A program made the translations under genes and the position numbers. This document shows positions 53,011-62,519 of a stretch of DNA of 64,000 bases, in pieces. The first letter of the stretch is position 1. Every line of letters starts with the position of its first letter. Source of the stretch: CALCMJ01 sp964475415 (lineage in GTDB: Bacteria > Bacteroidota > Bacteroidia > Chitinophagales > Saprospiraceae); NCBI GenBank assembly GCA_964475415.1, contig CAYYWZ010000011.1, positions 1-64,000 of the forward strand. Direction: 5' to 3'. Below the pieces are notes generated by a model. It saw only the letters and a list, made by a program, of their open reading frames with translations, was not told where the DNA came from and made no database searches.

Positions 53011-56000
53011 CTAAAATGCTAATGCTCCCCCAACCGTAAGTTGCGTATCTTCTTGCCCTATATAGTAACCTAGTTTAAATCCAAGTAAATTTAAAGGTGT
53101 GAGATATATTCCTGCTCCATAACTCGTATGCCAGTCATCTATATTTTCATCTTCGATGAATACTCTTCCATAATCAAACGAGCCAAAAATTCCTAATCCT
53201 GTTTTCAATCCACCATTTCCTTGTAGTAATTTTATCCTGAGATCAGAAGCATGATAAACCATCCCATCGCCAGCAAATCTATTTGTTCTATACCCTCTTA
53301 AACGGGACTGATTAGCCAGGGAGTTAGCATGAAAAAACTCATAGTCCCCTATTGTATAAGCACCTCCAATATTTGTAGCTAAAACAATTTTATGGGATGG
53401 AGAAAATGGGATGTATGCTGCAAGCTGACTGCTTATTGTAATATTACTAAACTTTGTATCAGATAAGCTTTGTCTGTAATCTGCTCTAGCATTGAAAATA
53501 TATCCTCTAGTAGGAAGAGCTGGGTTATTTACTCGGTTACTAGTATATTCCAAACCTAGACCACTATATAATTTTTGATCAAAAGCATCTTCTGGTACAC
53601 CAGCCTCTGGAGTAAATATAAATCGTAGTTCTAATGGATCGTTAAGTTCATTATTAAAATTGATATACTCAAAGCTAGGATTGACACTTAGAGATTTACC
53701 ATTGCTTAAATTTCTAATTAAATTTGGATTAATATCTAAATGTACACCTCTTATAATGTGAAAATTCCTTCTCCCTGAATTAGGATTATCAGGAAATACT
53801 TCTTCAAAGTTTATATACTCATTCCCTAATCCATAAAAGAATTGTACGAAAGTCGGTCCAGTGAATCTACCATCTAATCTAAAGTCCCAATCTCGTCCGA
53901 ATACTGAAGTCCAATGACCGGAATAATTTGCAACTATAGCATTATTAGCCCAGAAATATCCTAAGTTAAGAGAATGATTTGACTTAAAAGGATTTTTACG
54001 AAATCCATTCTTTCTCCAAAGAACATTATAGCTAAGACCTATCCCCTCGTCTGTATAAAATGATATCATAGGAAAATGAATGGATGTATTTAATTTCCAG
54101 TCTTTTCTATCAAATTTATTGATACCTCTCACATCCTTAAGATTAGTTTTTATACCATTCCCATTAGTTGTCATTCCCTTAGGTCTATCATTAGCTATTA
54201 TGGATATGTGGCTTGCATCATTATTTATAACATCATCTCCTCCACCACCTACTATAACAACATTTACACTAGATTTATCAGATCCAGAAAAATTAAAAGT
54301 GTCATCTTTTTTTAGACCTATTAATCTAAGTTCATTACAATCTTTTCCTGCAATTATCCGAGACCAAATCAAGTGATTATCTCCATCCTTATCTTTATGA
54401 TATACCTGCACATCTAGCATATCGTTGGGCATTGCTTTTATGTCAAAAGTGTTCTGACTATTTGTACCTATTGCTGTTACTTCTTTGGTCAGGTAACTAT
54501 AGAAATCTTTAGCATATTTTACCATGTCAGCCCTACGTGCTTTAAGTTTAGCTTCTATTTCTTTACCATCTAATTCATAGATCTTTTCTGGCCATAATCT
54601 TAATGCCTCATTTATAAGCTTATCAGTTACAGCCGTTTGTATAAGTTCGGCAGTTTTGATAAAATCTTCTTCATTGAGTTCAGAAAGAAAATGACGGTCA
54701 AAGTGTCTTGCATTAAAAGCTAGTCCACTTATAAAATCTATTTCTTTGTCAAACTTCCTGATCGAGGGCGTTATGTAAGGTCTACTTGCTAAGTAATTTA
54801 AAAAACCATCGTTCTTAAAAAACACCTGATCTCTATCTCTTGGAATTGCTCTATAGATTTTTTTATTTATTCCTTCTTCTTCATATATCCCCCATCTCCA
54901 CTGATCATCATGTCGATCCCAATCTCCTAATAGTAGATCTAGCAATCGAGCTTTAAGTACATATTTTTGATCTACTTTATGTTTATGGTTTTTGTATAAC
55001 TTAGATACTAGCTCTAAGGTATTGATAGATTCTGTCGCACCACCATAAGTAGGATGACCATCCATATTCCCGCCAGGCCTCTCTTCATATAGATATAATT
55101 TTTCTGAAAAATCTTTGTTATAATCACCCAACGCTTTTTGCGCAGGCAGCCATACATATTTTGGATTAGCGTGATAGATTCCTACTGCCTCAGCAAATGG
55201 TGGTACAACTGAGGCGCCATAAGGGTGTGCAGCAGAAACTCCATCTTGGTAATAGTCGCTTACTATTGTACTTCTTAGTGCAGCTGGAACAACTTTATAG
55301 ACATCTTTATCTACTGACCTAATAACCCATTGCTGCCCTTTTGCATTCTCTAGTCTTAGAGATCTAGTTTGGAATCCTCCTCCTTGTTTTATCGGCACGA
55401 GTCCACCATGTGCATCATCCAATAGCAGCAGCGGAAACTCTACATCCGTACTCCATGCTTTTCGATAAGTTGAACCTATTCCTAATCTACCTTTTACATA
55501 TTTATCTGAAGCTCTAGTAGTAATAACCCTTGGTAAATCTTCCGCATCTTTGTAGATCTTTTTATCTTCATAATTATTAAAGACTTTTTTATAAAGTCTC
55601 TTCTTATAGACAGATTTAGAAATACTAGGATTATGGGGATCAGGAATATAAAATTCGAGCCATAATTCTAGATCTTTAGTATGCGTAATCTTTGTAAACC
55701 CTTTTTCCATAAGGGCAAATTCTGCAGTCCCTCCCTTTCTAACATAATCGACTTCACTACCACTCCCGGCAACAACATAATGATTATCTTTTTCTTCATG
55801 GTATTGGAGATTTTTATCATGTGCCGAAGCATGAATGACACCCTCAAAATTGCTTAGCACAAGATTCATTACACCCCTGTAAGTCTCATATTTTGGGTTT
55901 CCAAATTTTTGTTCTCCACCTCCTATTTTTTTAGCACCTGTGAATATACTTCCTAAGATAGGCAGGGGCAACAAATGACTTTTAAGACCATAATTTCCTC

Positions 56001-56733
56001 CAGTTTTTCCATTGGAATATACTGGATGATGAGCGGCAATTATTACATTTTTATTTTTATTCTTAGCAAGAATTTCTTTGAGAAAAATAACCAGTTCTTG
56101 TTCTGTATCTATTTCGCAACCTGATCGTGTTCTCTCATCAGATCTATCTCCTTGTAAAACCCACTGAGAATCTACCAATACTAATAATAAGTCACTTGTC
56201 AATTTTACAACCTTAGGTTCCCCACAGCCATGCGAAGGCGCGAAAATATTTTTACCATCTACCTTAGACTGAATATACTCTTCTGCATTTTCTAGAGCTG
56301 TAGTTGTGTAATTCTGACCATCATACCATTCAGCATTACCTGGTATAAAATATACTTTATCAGTGTGATCTTTGAGATTTTTAATACACGCTTCGACGGC
56401 TAGATCTGACTTTTTAAAATCAGAACTTTCTTCTATTTCGTTGAAACCAGTATTGCTTAGTGTATTACCTAGAAACACTACTGACTTTTCGGTATCAGTC
56501 TTCACGAGTTCAGATTTTATAAGATCTACAATACCAGACTTTGATACATCACTATTAGAAGCACCTATATCCCCTACTAAGTACAGTTCATAATCAATGT
56601 TACTTATAGAAGCAGTTTCTAGGGTGCCATTATTTTCATATAGGCTTTCCCTAACATAAGGTTTTTTAGCAGCACAAGACCATAAAAAATGTATACAGAA
56701 TAGTTGAATTAAATACTTTATTCTAAATGTCAT
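53011..56733 (-). CDS. outer-membrane fusion: phosphoesterase - kinase-like domain - beta-barrel
   Basis: 1240 residues. Lipoprotein-like signal ending LWSC (C20). Residues about 50-330 are a calcineurin-type phosphoesterase: LVGDIGAS (GDIG 54-57), VVFLGN (87-90), PGNAEW (131-136), AAHHPVYS (AHHP 234-237), ASAHDKNLQY (304-311; the second motif histidine is a lysine here). Residues about 440-640 look like a protein-kinase-like fold: glycine-rich KQGGGFQTRSLRL (449-461), lysine strand WVIRSVDKD (469-477), hinge-like YLYEERP (547-553), catalytic-loop-like GDWDRHDDQWRWG (603-615), metal-like PRDRDQVF (631-638). The last 350 residues are barrel strands ending in a C-terminal aromatic (Phe). The kinase comparison (FAM20/HipA/PI-kinase type) is inference; phosphoesterase and barrel are clear. 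Confidence 0.8.
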   Translation of the reverse strand: MTFRIKYLIQLFCIHFLWSCAAKKPYVRESLYENNGTLETASISNIDYELYLVGDIGASNSDVSKSGIVDLIKSELVKTDTEKSVVFLGNTLSNTGFNEIEESSDFKKSDLAVEACIKNLKDHTDKVYFIPGNAEWYDGQNYTTTALENAEEYIQSKVDGKNIFAPSHGCGEPKVVKLTSDLLLVLVDSQWVLQGDRSDERTRSGCEIDTEQELVIFLKEILAKNKNKNVIIAAHHPVYSNGKTGGNYGLKSHLLPLPILGSIFTGAKKIGGGEQKFGNPKYETYRGVMNLVLSNFEGVIHASAHDKNLQYHEEKDNHYVVAGSGSEVDYVRKGGTAEFALMEKGFTKITHTKDLELWLEFYIPDPHNPSISKSVYKKRLYKKVFNNYEDKKIYKDAEDLPRVITTRASDKYVKGRLGIGSTYRKAWSTDVEFPLLLLDDAHGGLVPIKQGGGFQTRSLRLENAKGQQWVIRSVDKDVYKVVPAALRSTIVSDYYQDGVSAAHPYGASVVPPFAEAVGIYHANPKYVWLPAQKALGDYNKDFSEKLYLYEERPGGNMDGHPTYGGATESINTLELVSKLYKNHKHKVDQKYVLKARLLDLLLGDWDRHDDQWRWGIYEEEGINKKIYRAIPRDRDQVFFKNDGFLNYLASRPYITPSIRKFDKEIDFISGLAFNARHFDRHFLSELNEEDFIKTAELIQTAVTDKLINEALRLWPEKIYELDGKEIEAKLKARRADMVKYAKDFYSYLTKEVTAIGTNSQNTFDIKAMPNDMLDVQVYHKDKDGDNHLIWSRIIAGKDCNELRLIGLKKDDTFNFSGSDKSSVNVVIVGGGGDDVINNDASHISIIANDRPKGMTTNGNGIKTNLKDVRGINKFDRKDWKLNTSIHFPMISFYTDEGIGLSYNVLWRKNGFRKNPFKSNHSLNLGYFWANNAIVANYSGHWTSVFGRDWDFRLDGRFTGPTFVQFFYGLGNEYINFEEVFPDNPNSGRRNFHIIRGVHLDINPNLIRNLSNGKSLSVNPSFEYINFNNELNDPLELRFIFTPEAGVPEDAFDQKLYSGLGLEYTSNRVNNPALPTRGYIFNARADYRQSLSDTKFSNITISSQLAAYIPFSPSHKIVLATNIGGAYTIGDYEFFHANSLANQSRLRGYRTNRFAGDGMVYHASDLRIKLLQGNGGLKTGLGIFGSFDYGRVFIEDENIDDWHTSYGAGIYLTPLNLLGFKLGYYIGQEDTQLTVGGALAF

Positions 56734-56787
56734 TGTATTCTTTTTTTTTTTATGGAGTTAATAATTTTTAATTTGGATCATTGATTC

Positions 56788-57783
56788 TTATTTATGTTCT
56801 AGAACAATCTTCCCAATCTGTTGCCCTGTTCTTAAAACATCAAAAGCTATTAACGCTTCATCAAATGAAAATGATGCATGAATCAGCGGTTTGATTTTGT
56901 TCGTTTTCATAAAATCTATTAAAGCTTTAAACTCTGATGGCGATCCCATAGCTGTTCCTATAAACTGGATATGTCTAAGAAAAAACTTACTTATACTAAT
57001 TGTTGTTTTGGGTGAACCTGTAGAGCCATAAGTAACTATTTTACCACCATAATTCATAAATTTGAAATATTCATCTAAGACAGCAGATGGAGAACTATCC
57101 AATACCATATCTATCCCGTTAGACATTTCCTTAAGTTGTAGATTCCAGTTTTGATCCTTATAGTTTACTCCACCACTAGCACCGATCTTTTTTGAGGATT
57201 CTATTTTCTCCTTACTAGAACTACTGACATATACCTCAGCTCCCATAGCACAGGCAAGTGCTAGCCCTGCCTGTGCTACTCCCCCACCAATCCCTGTAAT
57301 AAGAAGCTTGTCACCGTGCTTTATTCCTCCATGTCGTCTTAGTGCTCTCCATGCCGTAAGTCCTGCAACAGGCAATGCCGCTGCTTCTACCCATGATAGA
57401 TAACTAGGTTTTTCTTCTAGGCTTTCTACTGGAACGCTTATATATTCTGCCATGGTTCCTGGGTCTGGCATACCTAATACTCTGAAGTTTCTTGATGGGC
57501 TTTCTTCATTATTACCCCAGTCATAGGCCGGGTAAATAACAACTTCCTTCTCCAGCCAAGATGAATCTATACCATCTCCTATTGATACAACTATACCTGA
57601 ACCGTCAGCTCCAAGTATGCAAGGAAGTTTCATCCCTGGATACAATCCTTTTTGTATCCATAGCTCCCGATGATTGATGGCCGAAGCTTTAAGCTTTACT
57701 AATACTTCACCTTCATTAGGAACTGGTTTTTCCCAATCTCGGATATCTAAATTTTTAAGCTCATTTAATACAAGTGCTTTCAT
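56788..57783 (-). CDS. medium-chain dehydrogenase/reductase (quinone oxidoreductase-like)
   Basis: 331 residues. N-terminal catalytic domain with VLVKLKASAINHRELWIQKG and CILGADGSGIVVSIGDG; NAD(P) domain TGIGGGVAQAGLALACAMG. No structural zinc cluster of alcohol dehydrogenases. It overlaps the following flavoprotein start (in operon order, upstream gene stop) by 4 bp (57780-57783), so the two are cotranslated. Substrate unknown. Confidence 0.85.
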   Translation of the reverse strand: MKALVLNELKNLDIRDWEKPVPNEGEVLVKLKASAINHRELWIQKGLYPGMKLPCILGADGSGIVVSIGDGIDSSWLEKEVVIYPAYDWGNNEESPSRNFRVLGMPDPGTMAEYISVPVESLEEKPSYLSWVEAAALPVAGLTAWRALRRHGGIKHGDKLLITGIGGGVAQAGLALACAMGAEVYVSSSSKEKIESSKKIGASGGVNYKDQNWNLQLKEMSNGIDMVLDSSPSAVLDEYFKFMNYGGKIVTYGSTGSPKTTISISKFFLRHIQFIGTAMGSPSEFKALIDFMKTNKIKPLIHASFSFDEALIAFDVLRTGQQIGKIVLEHK

Positions 57784-59015
57784 TTATTTAGGCTTTTTTT
57801 CATGATATCCATTATAGAGATATCTATATTTTGTAGTAGATCTACATCAATCTCTACTCCTACAGGAATTAGTTTCTTGGCAACCATAAATGATCTAGGA
57901 TCGTTCACAGTGTCTATAGCAATCAGTTTTTTATCTCTTAAGTAAAAAACAGAAAACTCCTTTGATTCCATTTCTCCTCTGATAGCAATTGTGTCATAGT
58001 CTTTTAGGATTCCTGCAGATTGCAATTTGACATCATACTGATCTGACCAGAACCAAGGAAGGTCTTTATATTCTTTTTCAATGCCACAAATATGCTGAGC
58101 AGCAACCTTCCCTTGATTTACTGCATTAGGGACAGATTCTAAGCGCATCCTCGTTCTATATAACTCATCATAGTGATTAGCACAATCACCTACTGCATAG
58201 ATATCCGCATCTGCTGTTTGGCAAAAACCATTGATGATAATTCCATTATCACATGCTAGACCGGCTTCACTTGCTAACTCTATATTAGGAATGACTCCTA
58301 TGCCTACAATGCAGATGTCAAAAGCTATGTGCTTGCCATTTTTTGTAATAGCCATTTGCTTTCCATCTATCAATTCTACTTTTGACACCATGGTAGACAG
58401 GAGAATCTCTACGTCTTTTGATCTATGATATTGAGTGAAAAAACCAGATATTTCAGTGCTTGTAACTCTTGATAGGATTCTATCTGATGCTTCTACTATC
58501 GTAACTATATTGCCCAGCTTTGTTAGAGACGCCGCTACCTCTAATCCTATATATCCTCCTCCTATTATCAGTACCTTACTATCTTGATTTAGCTTTGCTT
58601 TAATCTGATCTACATCTTTCTTAGTTTTTAGATAGAATAGATTAGAGTTGGAGTTGAGTCCATCTATTTGTAATTTTCTCACCCGTGCACCTGTCGCTAT
58701 AATAAGCTTAGTATAACTATATTCTTTATTTTCTGAGGTGATAATAGTTTTATTTTTCCGATCAATTCTTATAACTAGTGTTTTGAGCAGAAAATTAATA
58801 TTGAGTTTGTCAAAAGATTCCTTACTCCGTAGGATTAATTCTGACTCATCAATTTCGTTACTGAGAAAAGCCTTACTGAGTGGAGGCCTATTATAAGGCA
58901 ATATTTCTTCCTCTCCTATCATCAGAATCTCTCCTTCCCATTTATGTTTTCGTAGACTAGCTATGGATTCTGCAGCAGCATGCCCTCCTCCTATAATAAT
59001 AACTCGCTTAAGCAT
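57780..59015 (-). CDS. ferredoxin/rubredoxin-reductase type flavoprotein
   Basis: 411 residues. Two dinucleotide folds: FAD-binding IIGGGHAAAESIASLRKH (GGGHAAA 9-15) and NAD-binding VLIIGGGYIGLEVAASLTKL, with YNRPPLSKAFL and IYAVGDCANH of the ferredoxin-reductase group used by ring-hydroxylating dioxygenases and P450 systems. It lies upstream of the MDR gene by 4 bp overlap. No matching ferredoxin or oxygenase gene is in the window. Confidence 0.88.
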   Translation of the reverse strand: MLKRVIIIGGGHAAAESIASLRKHKWEGEILMIGEEEILPYNRPPLSKAFLSNEIDESELILRSKESFDKLNINFLLKTLVIRIDRKNKTIITSENKEYSYTKLIIATGARVRKLQIDGLNSNSNLFYLKTKKDVDQIKAKLNQDSKVLIIGGGYIGLEVAASLTKLGNIVTIVEASDRILSRVTSTEISGFFTQYHRSKDVEILLSTMVSKVELIDGKQMAITKNGKHIAFDICIVGIGVIPNIELASEAGLACDNGIIINGFCQTADADIYAVGDCANHYDELYRTRMRLESVPNAVNQGKVAAQHICGIEKEYKDLPWFWSDQYDVKLQSAGILKDYDTIAIRGEMESKEFSVFYLRDKKLIAIDTVNDPRSFMVAKKLIPVGVEIDVDLLQNIDISIMDIMKKSLNK

Positions 59016-59273
59016 TTTATTTATTTGATCAATACATTTCTCAATATACCATAAAATGAATAGCTGCTAAAAATAAAACAGGTATAATTAGGAGTACTAA
59101 TTGCAAAATTATTCTTGCATTTCATTCACAACTTGATCACTGGATGTAGTTATGCTTCTAAAATAAATAGGCTATTTTACTCCATATCTGAGCTATTCGC
59201 TATATTTACAACATCCGCAATATGAATATATCCTAATATCTAAGGGTTAAGTACATTTAAAACACTTTAAAAC

Positions 59274-61319
59274 ATGAGAAAAATATTATTCTTAGTAATA
59301 ATTATATCGTCTATTATTGCTTGTAAACCAGAAAATGGAATTGAAAAAACTACAGAAAAGACTACTGTGTCTACTTCATCAGATAATGATTTCCAATGGG
59401 TTGTAGACAAGTTTTCCGATAAGAAAATACTTAAGTATCAGATACCTGATTTTGACAAATTATCAGCTAAACAGAAAGGTCTCGTCTATTATCTTACAGA
59501 GGCAGGTCTCGCTGGCAGAGATATTATGTATGATCAGAATTATAGACATAATCTCGAAATCAGAAAGGCTATAGAAAACATTATAAAAATGTATACGGGT
59601 GATGATCAGGCCTCAGATGATTACAAAAAATTCATGACCTACGCTAAGGAAGTATGGTTTGCTAACGGAATACATCACCACTACTCTATGGATAAGTTTA
59701 TTCCAGAATTCCACCAAGATTACTTTTATGAATTATTGAGAAAATCTGGAACTCAGTTATCTCATGAAGCAATGTCTGCGATATTCGAAGAAGATGTAGA
59801 TAACAAAAAAGTAAATCTAGATGAATCAAAAGGCTTACTTAAAGGTTCTGCTATAAATATGTATCATCCAAATGTTTCTCAAGCTGAAGCAAAAGCGTTT
59901 TATGCAGAAAAAGCAAAAAATGATGACGATCAACCTGTGTGGCACGGATTGAACTCTTATCTGAGTAAGGATAAAGATGGTAATTTATATGAGGAGGTAT
60001 ATTCCCTAAACGGAAGATATGGATCTGCTATAGCTAAGATTATAGAAAACCTAGAGCAGGCGGTAAAGTATGCAGAAAATAATGCACAAGGGGAAGCCTT
60101 AGAATTACTCATAGAATATTACAAAACTGGTGATCTAGGTACTTGGGATGATTATAATGTAGCCTGGGTGGAAGCAACTGAAGGAGATATAGATTACATC
60201 AATGGATTTATAGAAGTGTATAATGATCCTATAGGTTATAAAGGATCATATGAAAGCATAGTGGAGATTAAGGATTTCGAAGCTTCTAAAAGAATGGCAA
60301 AATTATCTGATTATGCACAATGGTTCGAGGACAACTCTACTATTCTCCCAGCTCATAAGAAAAAGAATGTAGTAGGTATCTCTTACAAAGTTGTCAATGT
60401 TGCTGGTGAAAGTGGTGATGCATCTCCATCAACTCCTATCGGTGTCAACCTACCTAATGCTAACTGGATTAGAAAAGAGCATGGTTCTAAGTCTGTAAGT
60501 TTAGGAAATATCATCTATGCTTATGCACAATCATCTGGACCTGGTATGCTAGGAGAATTTGCTCACGATAAGAAGGAAATAGAATTGACAGAAAAGTATG
60601 GAGGATTAGCCTCTAAGATGGCCACTGCCCTACATGAAGTAATCGGTCATGCCTCTGGTAAAATAAATGAAGGTGTAGGTACGCCCAAGCAAACCCTACA
60701 AAGTTATGCATCTGCAATAGAGGAAGCTAGGGCAGATATTGTAGCGCTCTACTTTATTATGGATCCAAAGATTGTGGAACTAGGTCTTATTCCGTCGCAA
60801 GACGTAGCCATAGCGGAATACGATATGTTTATCAGTAACGGACTAATGAAACAGCTGCAAAGAATAAAGCCAGGAAAAGACATAGAAGAGTCTCATATGA
60901 GAAACCGACAGACTATAGCTGCATGGGCCTATGAAAAAGGAGCAGCGGATAATGTAATAGAAAAAGTAACCAAGGACGGTAAGACCTATTTCAATATTAC
61001 GGACTACCAAAAGCTAAGAACTATTTTTGGTGAGCTACTTACAGAATTACAGCGAATGACCTCAGAGGGCGATTATGATGCAGCTAAAAATCTAATAGAA
61101 AATTATGGTGTAAAAGTAGACCAAGAATTACATGCAGAGGTACTCGAGCGTGTAAAGAAACTTAACATCGCGCCATACGGTGGATTTGTAAATCCTATAC
61201 TAACACCTTCGATGGATGATGATGGAGTTATTACGGATGTCAAAGTTAGTTATCCTAAAGATTTTACCGATCAGATGATGACATACGGAGAGAAATATTC
61301 GTTTCTAGAAGTAAAGTAG
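59274..61319 (+). CDS. lipoprotein dipeptidyl-peptidase III (family M49)
   Basis: 681 residues. Lipoprotein signal ending IIAC. The M49 zinc site is HEVIGH (454-459) in TALHEVIGHASGKINEG and the third ligand and glutamate in EEARAD (483-488). These two motifs and their distance identify dipeptidyl-peptidase III, which removes dipeptides from N-termini of short peptides. The HExxGH form is unique to this family. It is an exported version, presumably periplasmic or outer-membrane. A hairpin follows. Confidence 0.92.
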   Translation: MRKILFLVIIISSIIACKPENGIEKTTEKTTVSTSSDNDFQWVVDKFSDKKILKYQIPDFDKLSAKQKGLVYYLTEAGLAGRDIMYDQNYRHNLEIRKAIENIIKMYTGDDQASDDYKKFMTYAKEVWFANGIHHHYSMDKFIPEFHQDYFYELLRKSGTQLSHEAMSAIFEEDVDNKKVNLDESKGLLKGSAINMYHPNVSQAEAKAFYAEKAKNDDDQPVWHGLNSYLSKDKDGNLYEEVYSLNGRYGSAIAKIIENLEQAVKYAENNAQGEALELLIEYYKTGDLGTWDDYNVAWVEATEGDIDYINGFIEVYNDPIGYKGSYESIVEIKDFEASKRMAKLSDYAQWFEDNSTILPAHKKKNVVGISYKVVNVAGESGDASPSTPIGVNLPNANWIRKEHGSKSVSLGNIIYAYAQSSGPGMLGEFAHDKKEIELTEKYGGLASKMATALHEVIGHASGKINEGVGTPKQTLQSYASAIEEARADIVALYFIMDPKIVELGLIPSQDVAIAEYDMFISNGLMKQLQRIKPGKDIEESHMRNRQTIAAWAYEKGAADNVIEKVTKDGKTYFNITDYQKLRTIFGELLTELQRMTSEGDYDAAKNLIENYGVKVDQELHAEVLERVKKLNIAPYGGFVNPILTPSMDDDGVITDVKVSYPKDFTDQMMTYGEKYSFLEVK

Positions 61320-61328
61320 TCAATATGG

Positions 61329-61361
61329 ACAAGCCTTATAGCATTAAAATATAAGGCTTGT
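61329..61361 (+). terminator. perfect 12-bp hairpin after the M49 peptidase gene
   Basis: ACAAGCCTTATA (61329-61340) and TATAAGGCTTGT (61350-61361) pair fully around a 9-base loop, 9 bp after the stop. The trailing T run is weak (TCAATATTTTAT), so termination is likely but not certain. Confidence 0.6.
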
Positions 61362-61464
61362 TCAATATTTTATAGCTTTTTTAACTAGATATATTTACAA
61401 AGTAACTATATTTAACTTTCTGACATTCAACACACATTGTTAATCTAACACACATCGTACGTGT

Positions 61465-62469
61465 ATGAAAAATAATCTACTGCTTAGTTTATTAATAATT
61501 GTGTATGCCAGCTCCCTATCGGGTCAGCAGCTATCTAGCTGGAGTTCCTTTTATGAAAATGGTTTTGTCTGGAATCCAGCTTTGAGTGCTCAGTTTGATA
61601 ATCGAGAAATAGCCTTGACAAATCGATCGGAATGGTCAGGATTTGAGGATGCTCCTGAATTTGGAACCCTCTCCTATCAATCTCCCTTAACAAGATTAGA
61701 TAAAAACGCAGCTTTCGGAGCTTTCTTAGAGTATGATAAAGCTGGGCCCTTGCAAAATATCGGACTTTCTGGGACTTATGCTTATAAGATCAAACCTCTA
61801 TTGTTAAACAATGAAAATGATCTATTAAGCTTCGGATTTTTAGTTAAAATCCAGCAGCTACGATTAAATGAATTAGAACTAGAACATCCGGATCTATCAT
61901 TCGGAGGAAATTCAGAATTACCTAGCTCTAGTAGTTTTCAGCCTAATGTGGGTGTAGGACTACATTATATGAGTTCCAAGGATGCAATGTCTAATAGATA
62001 TTATTTTGGATTCTCTATGCTCAATATTATACCGAGCAATTTTAATACAAGTATCGAAGAAATTAGTATTTCTAATACCATGCACCTAACCTCTAATCTA
62101 GGTTACAGTAAATTTCTATCTAGTTCTGATGCTATTTTAGATTTTAATCTGCTCGGGATTTATGCCTTTACAAGGCCTTTTGATCTCATGCTGAACATAA
62201 GGTATGAGAAAATAAACAAGTACTGGATTTCTGGTGGACTGGTAAATACTGGAGAATTTTTTGGCCAATTCGGTGTTATTGTTGGTAAGAAATCTGATAA
62301 CAAAGACGCACCGAATAACCTATTCAGATTAGGTATTAAAGCTGATTACAGCTTTGGCTCTATCTCTAGAGTCGCAGGACTGGGATACGAATTCTATATC
62401 GCATACAGGCTGGGATCTGTAAGAAAAAAAATTACGGATAAGGGTTATAGACCTAGTAAGATTTATTGA
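61465..62469 (+). CDS. PorP/SprF-family type IX secretion-associated membrane protein
   Basis: 334 residues. Signal peptide then GQQLSSWSSFYENGFVWNPA, the N-terminal signature of the family (usually ...Y..NP...NPA), and many outer-membrane strands (GAFLEYDKAGPLQNIGLS, ISGGLVNTGEFFGQFGVI) ending in a short basic tail. PorP/SprF proteins anchor T9SS substrates with type B sorting domains, such as SprB, at the surface. The next gene, 50 bp away, encodes a large secreted protein, the expected arrangement. Confidence 0.9.
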   Translation: MKNNLLLSLLIIVYASSLSGQQLSSWSSFYENGFVWNPALSAQFDNREIALTNRSEWSGFEDAPEFGTLSYQSPLTRLDKNAAFGAFLEYDKAGPLQNIGLSGTYAYKIKPLLLNNENDLLSFGFLVKIQQLRLNELELEHPDLSFGGNSELPSSSSFQPNVGVGLHYMSSKDAMSNRYYFGFSMLNIIPSNFNTSIEEISISNTMHLTSNLGYSKFLSSSDAILDFNLLGIYAFTRPFDLMLNIRYEKINKYWISGGLVNTGEFFGQFGVIVGKKSDNKDAPNNLFRLGIKADYSFGSISRVAGLGYEFYIAYRLGSVRKKITDKGYRPSKIY

Positions 62470-62519
62470 TAACTAAGAGTCCCTCAATCACTCTAGTGTA
62501 ATCATTAAAAAAATAATAA

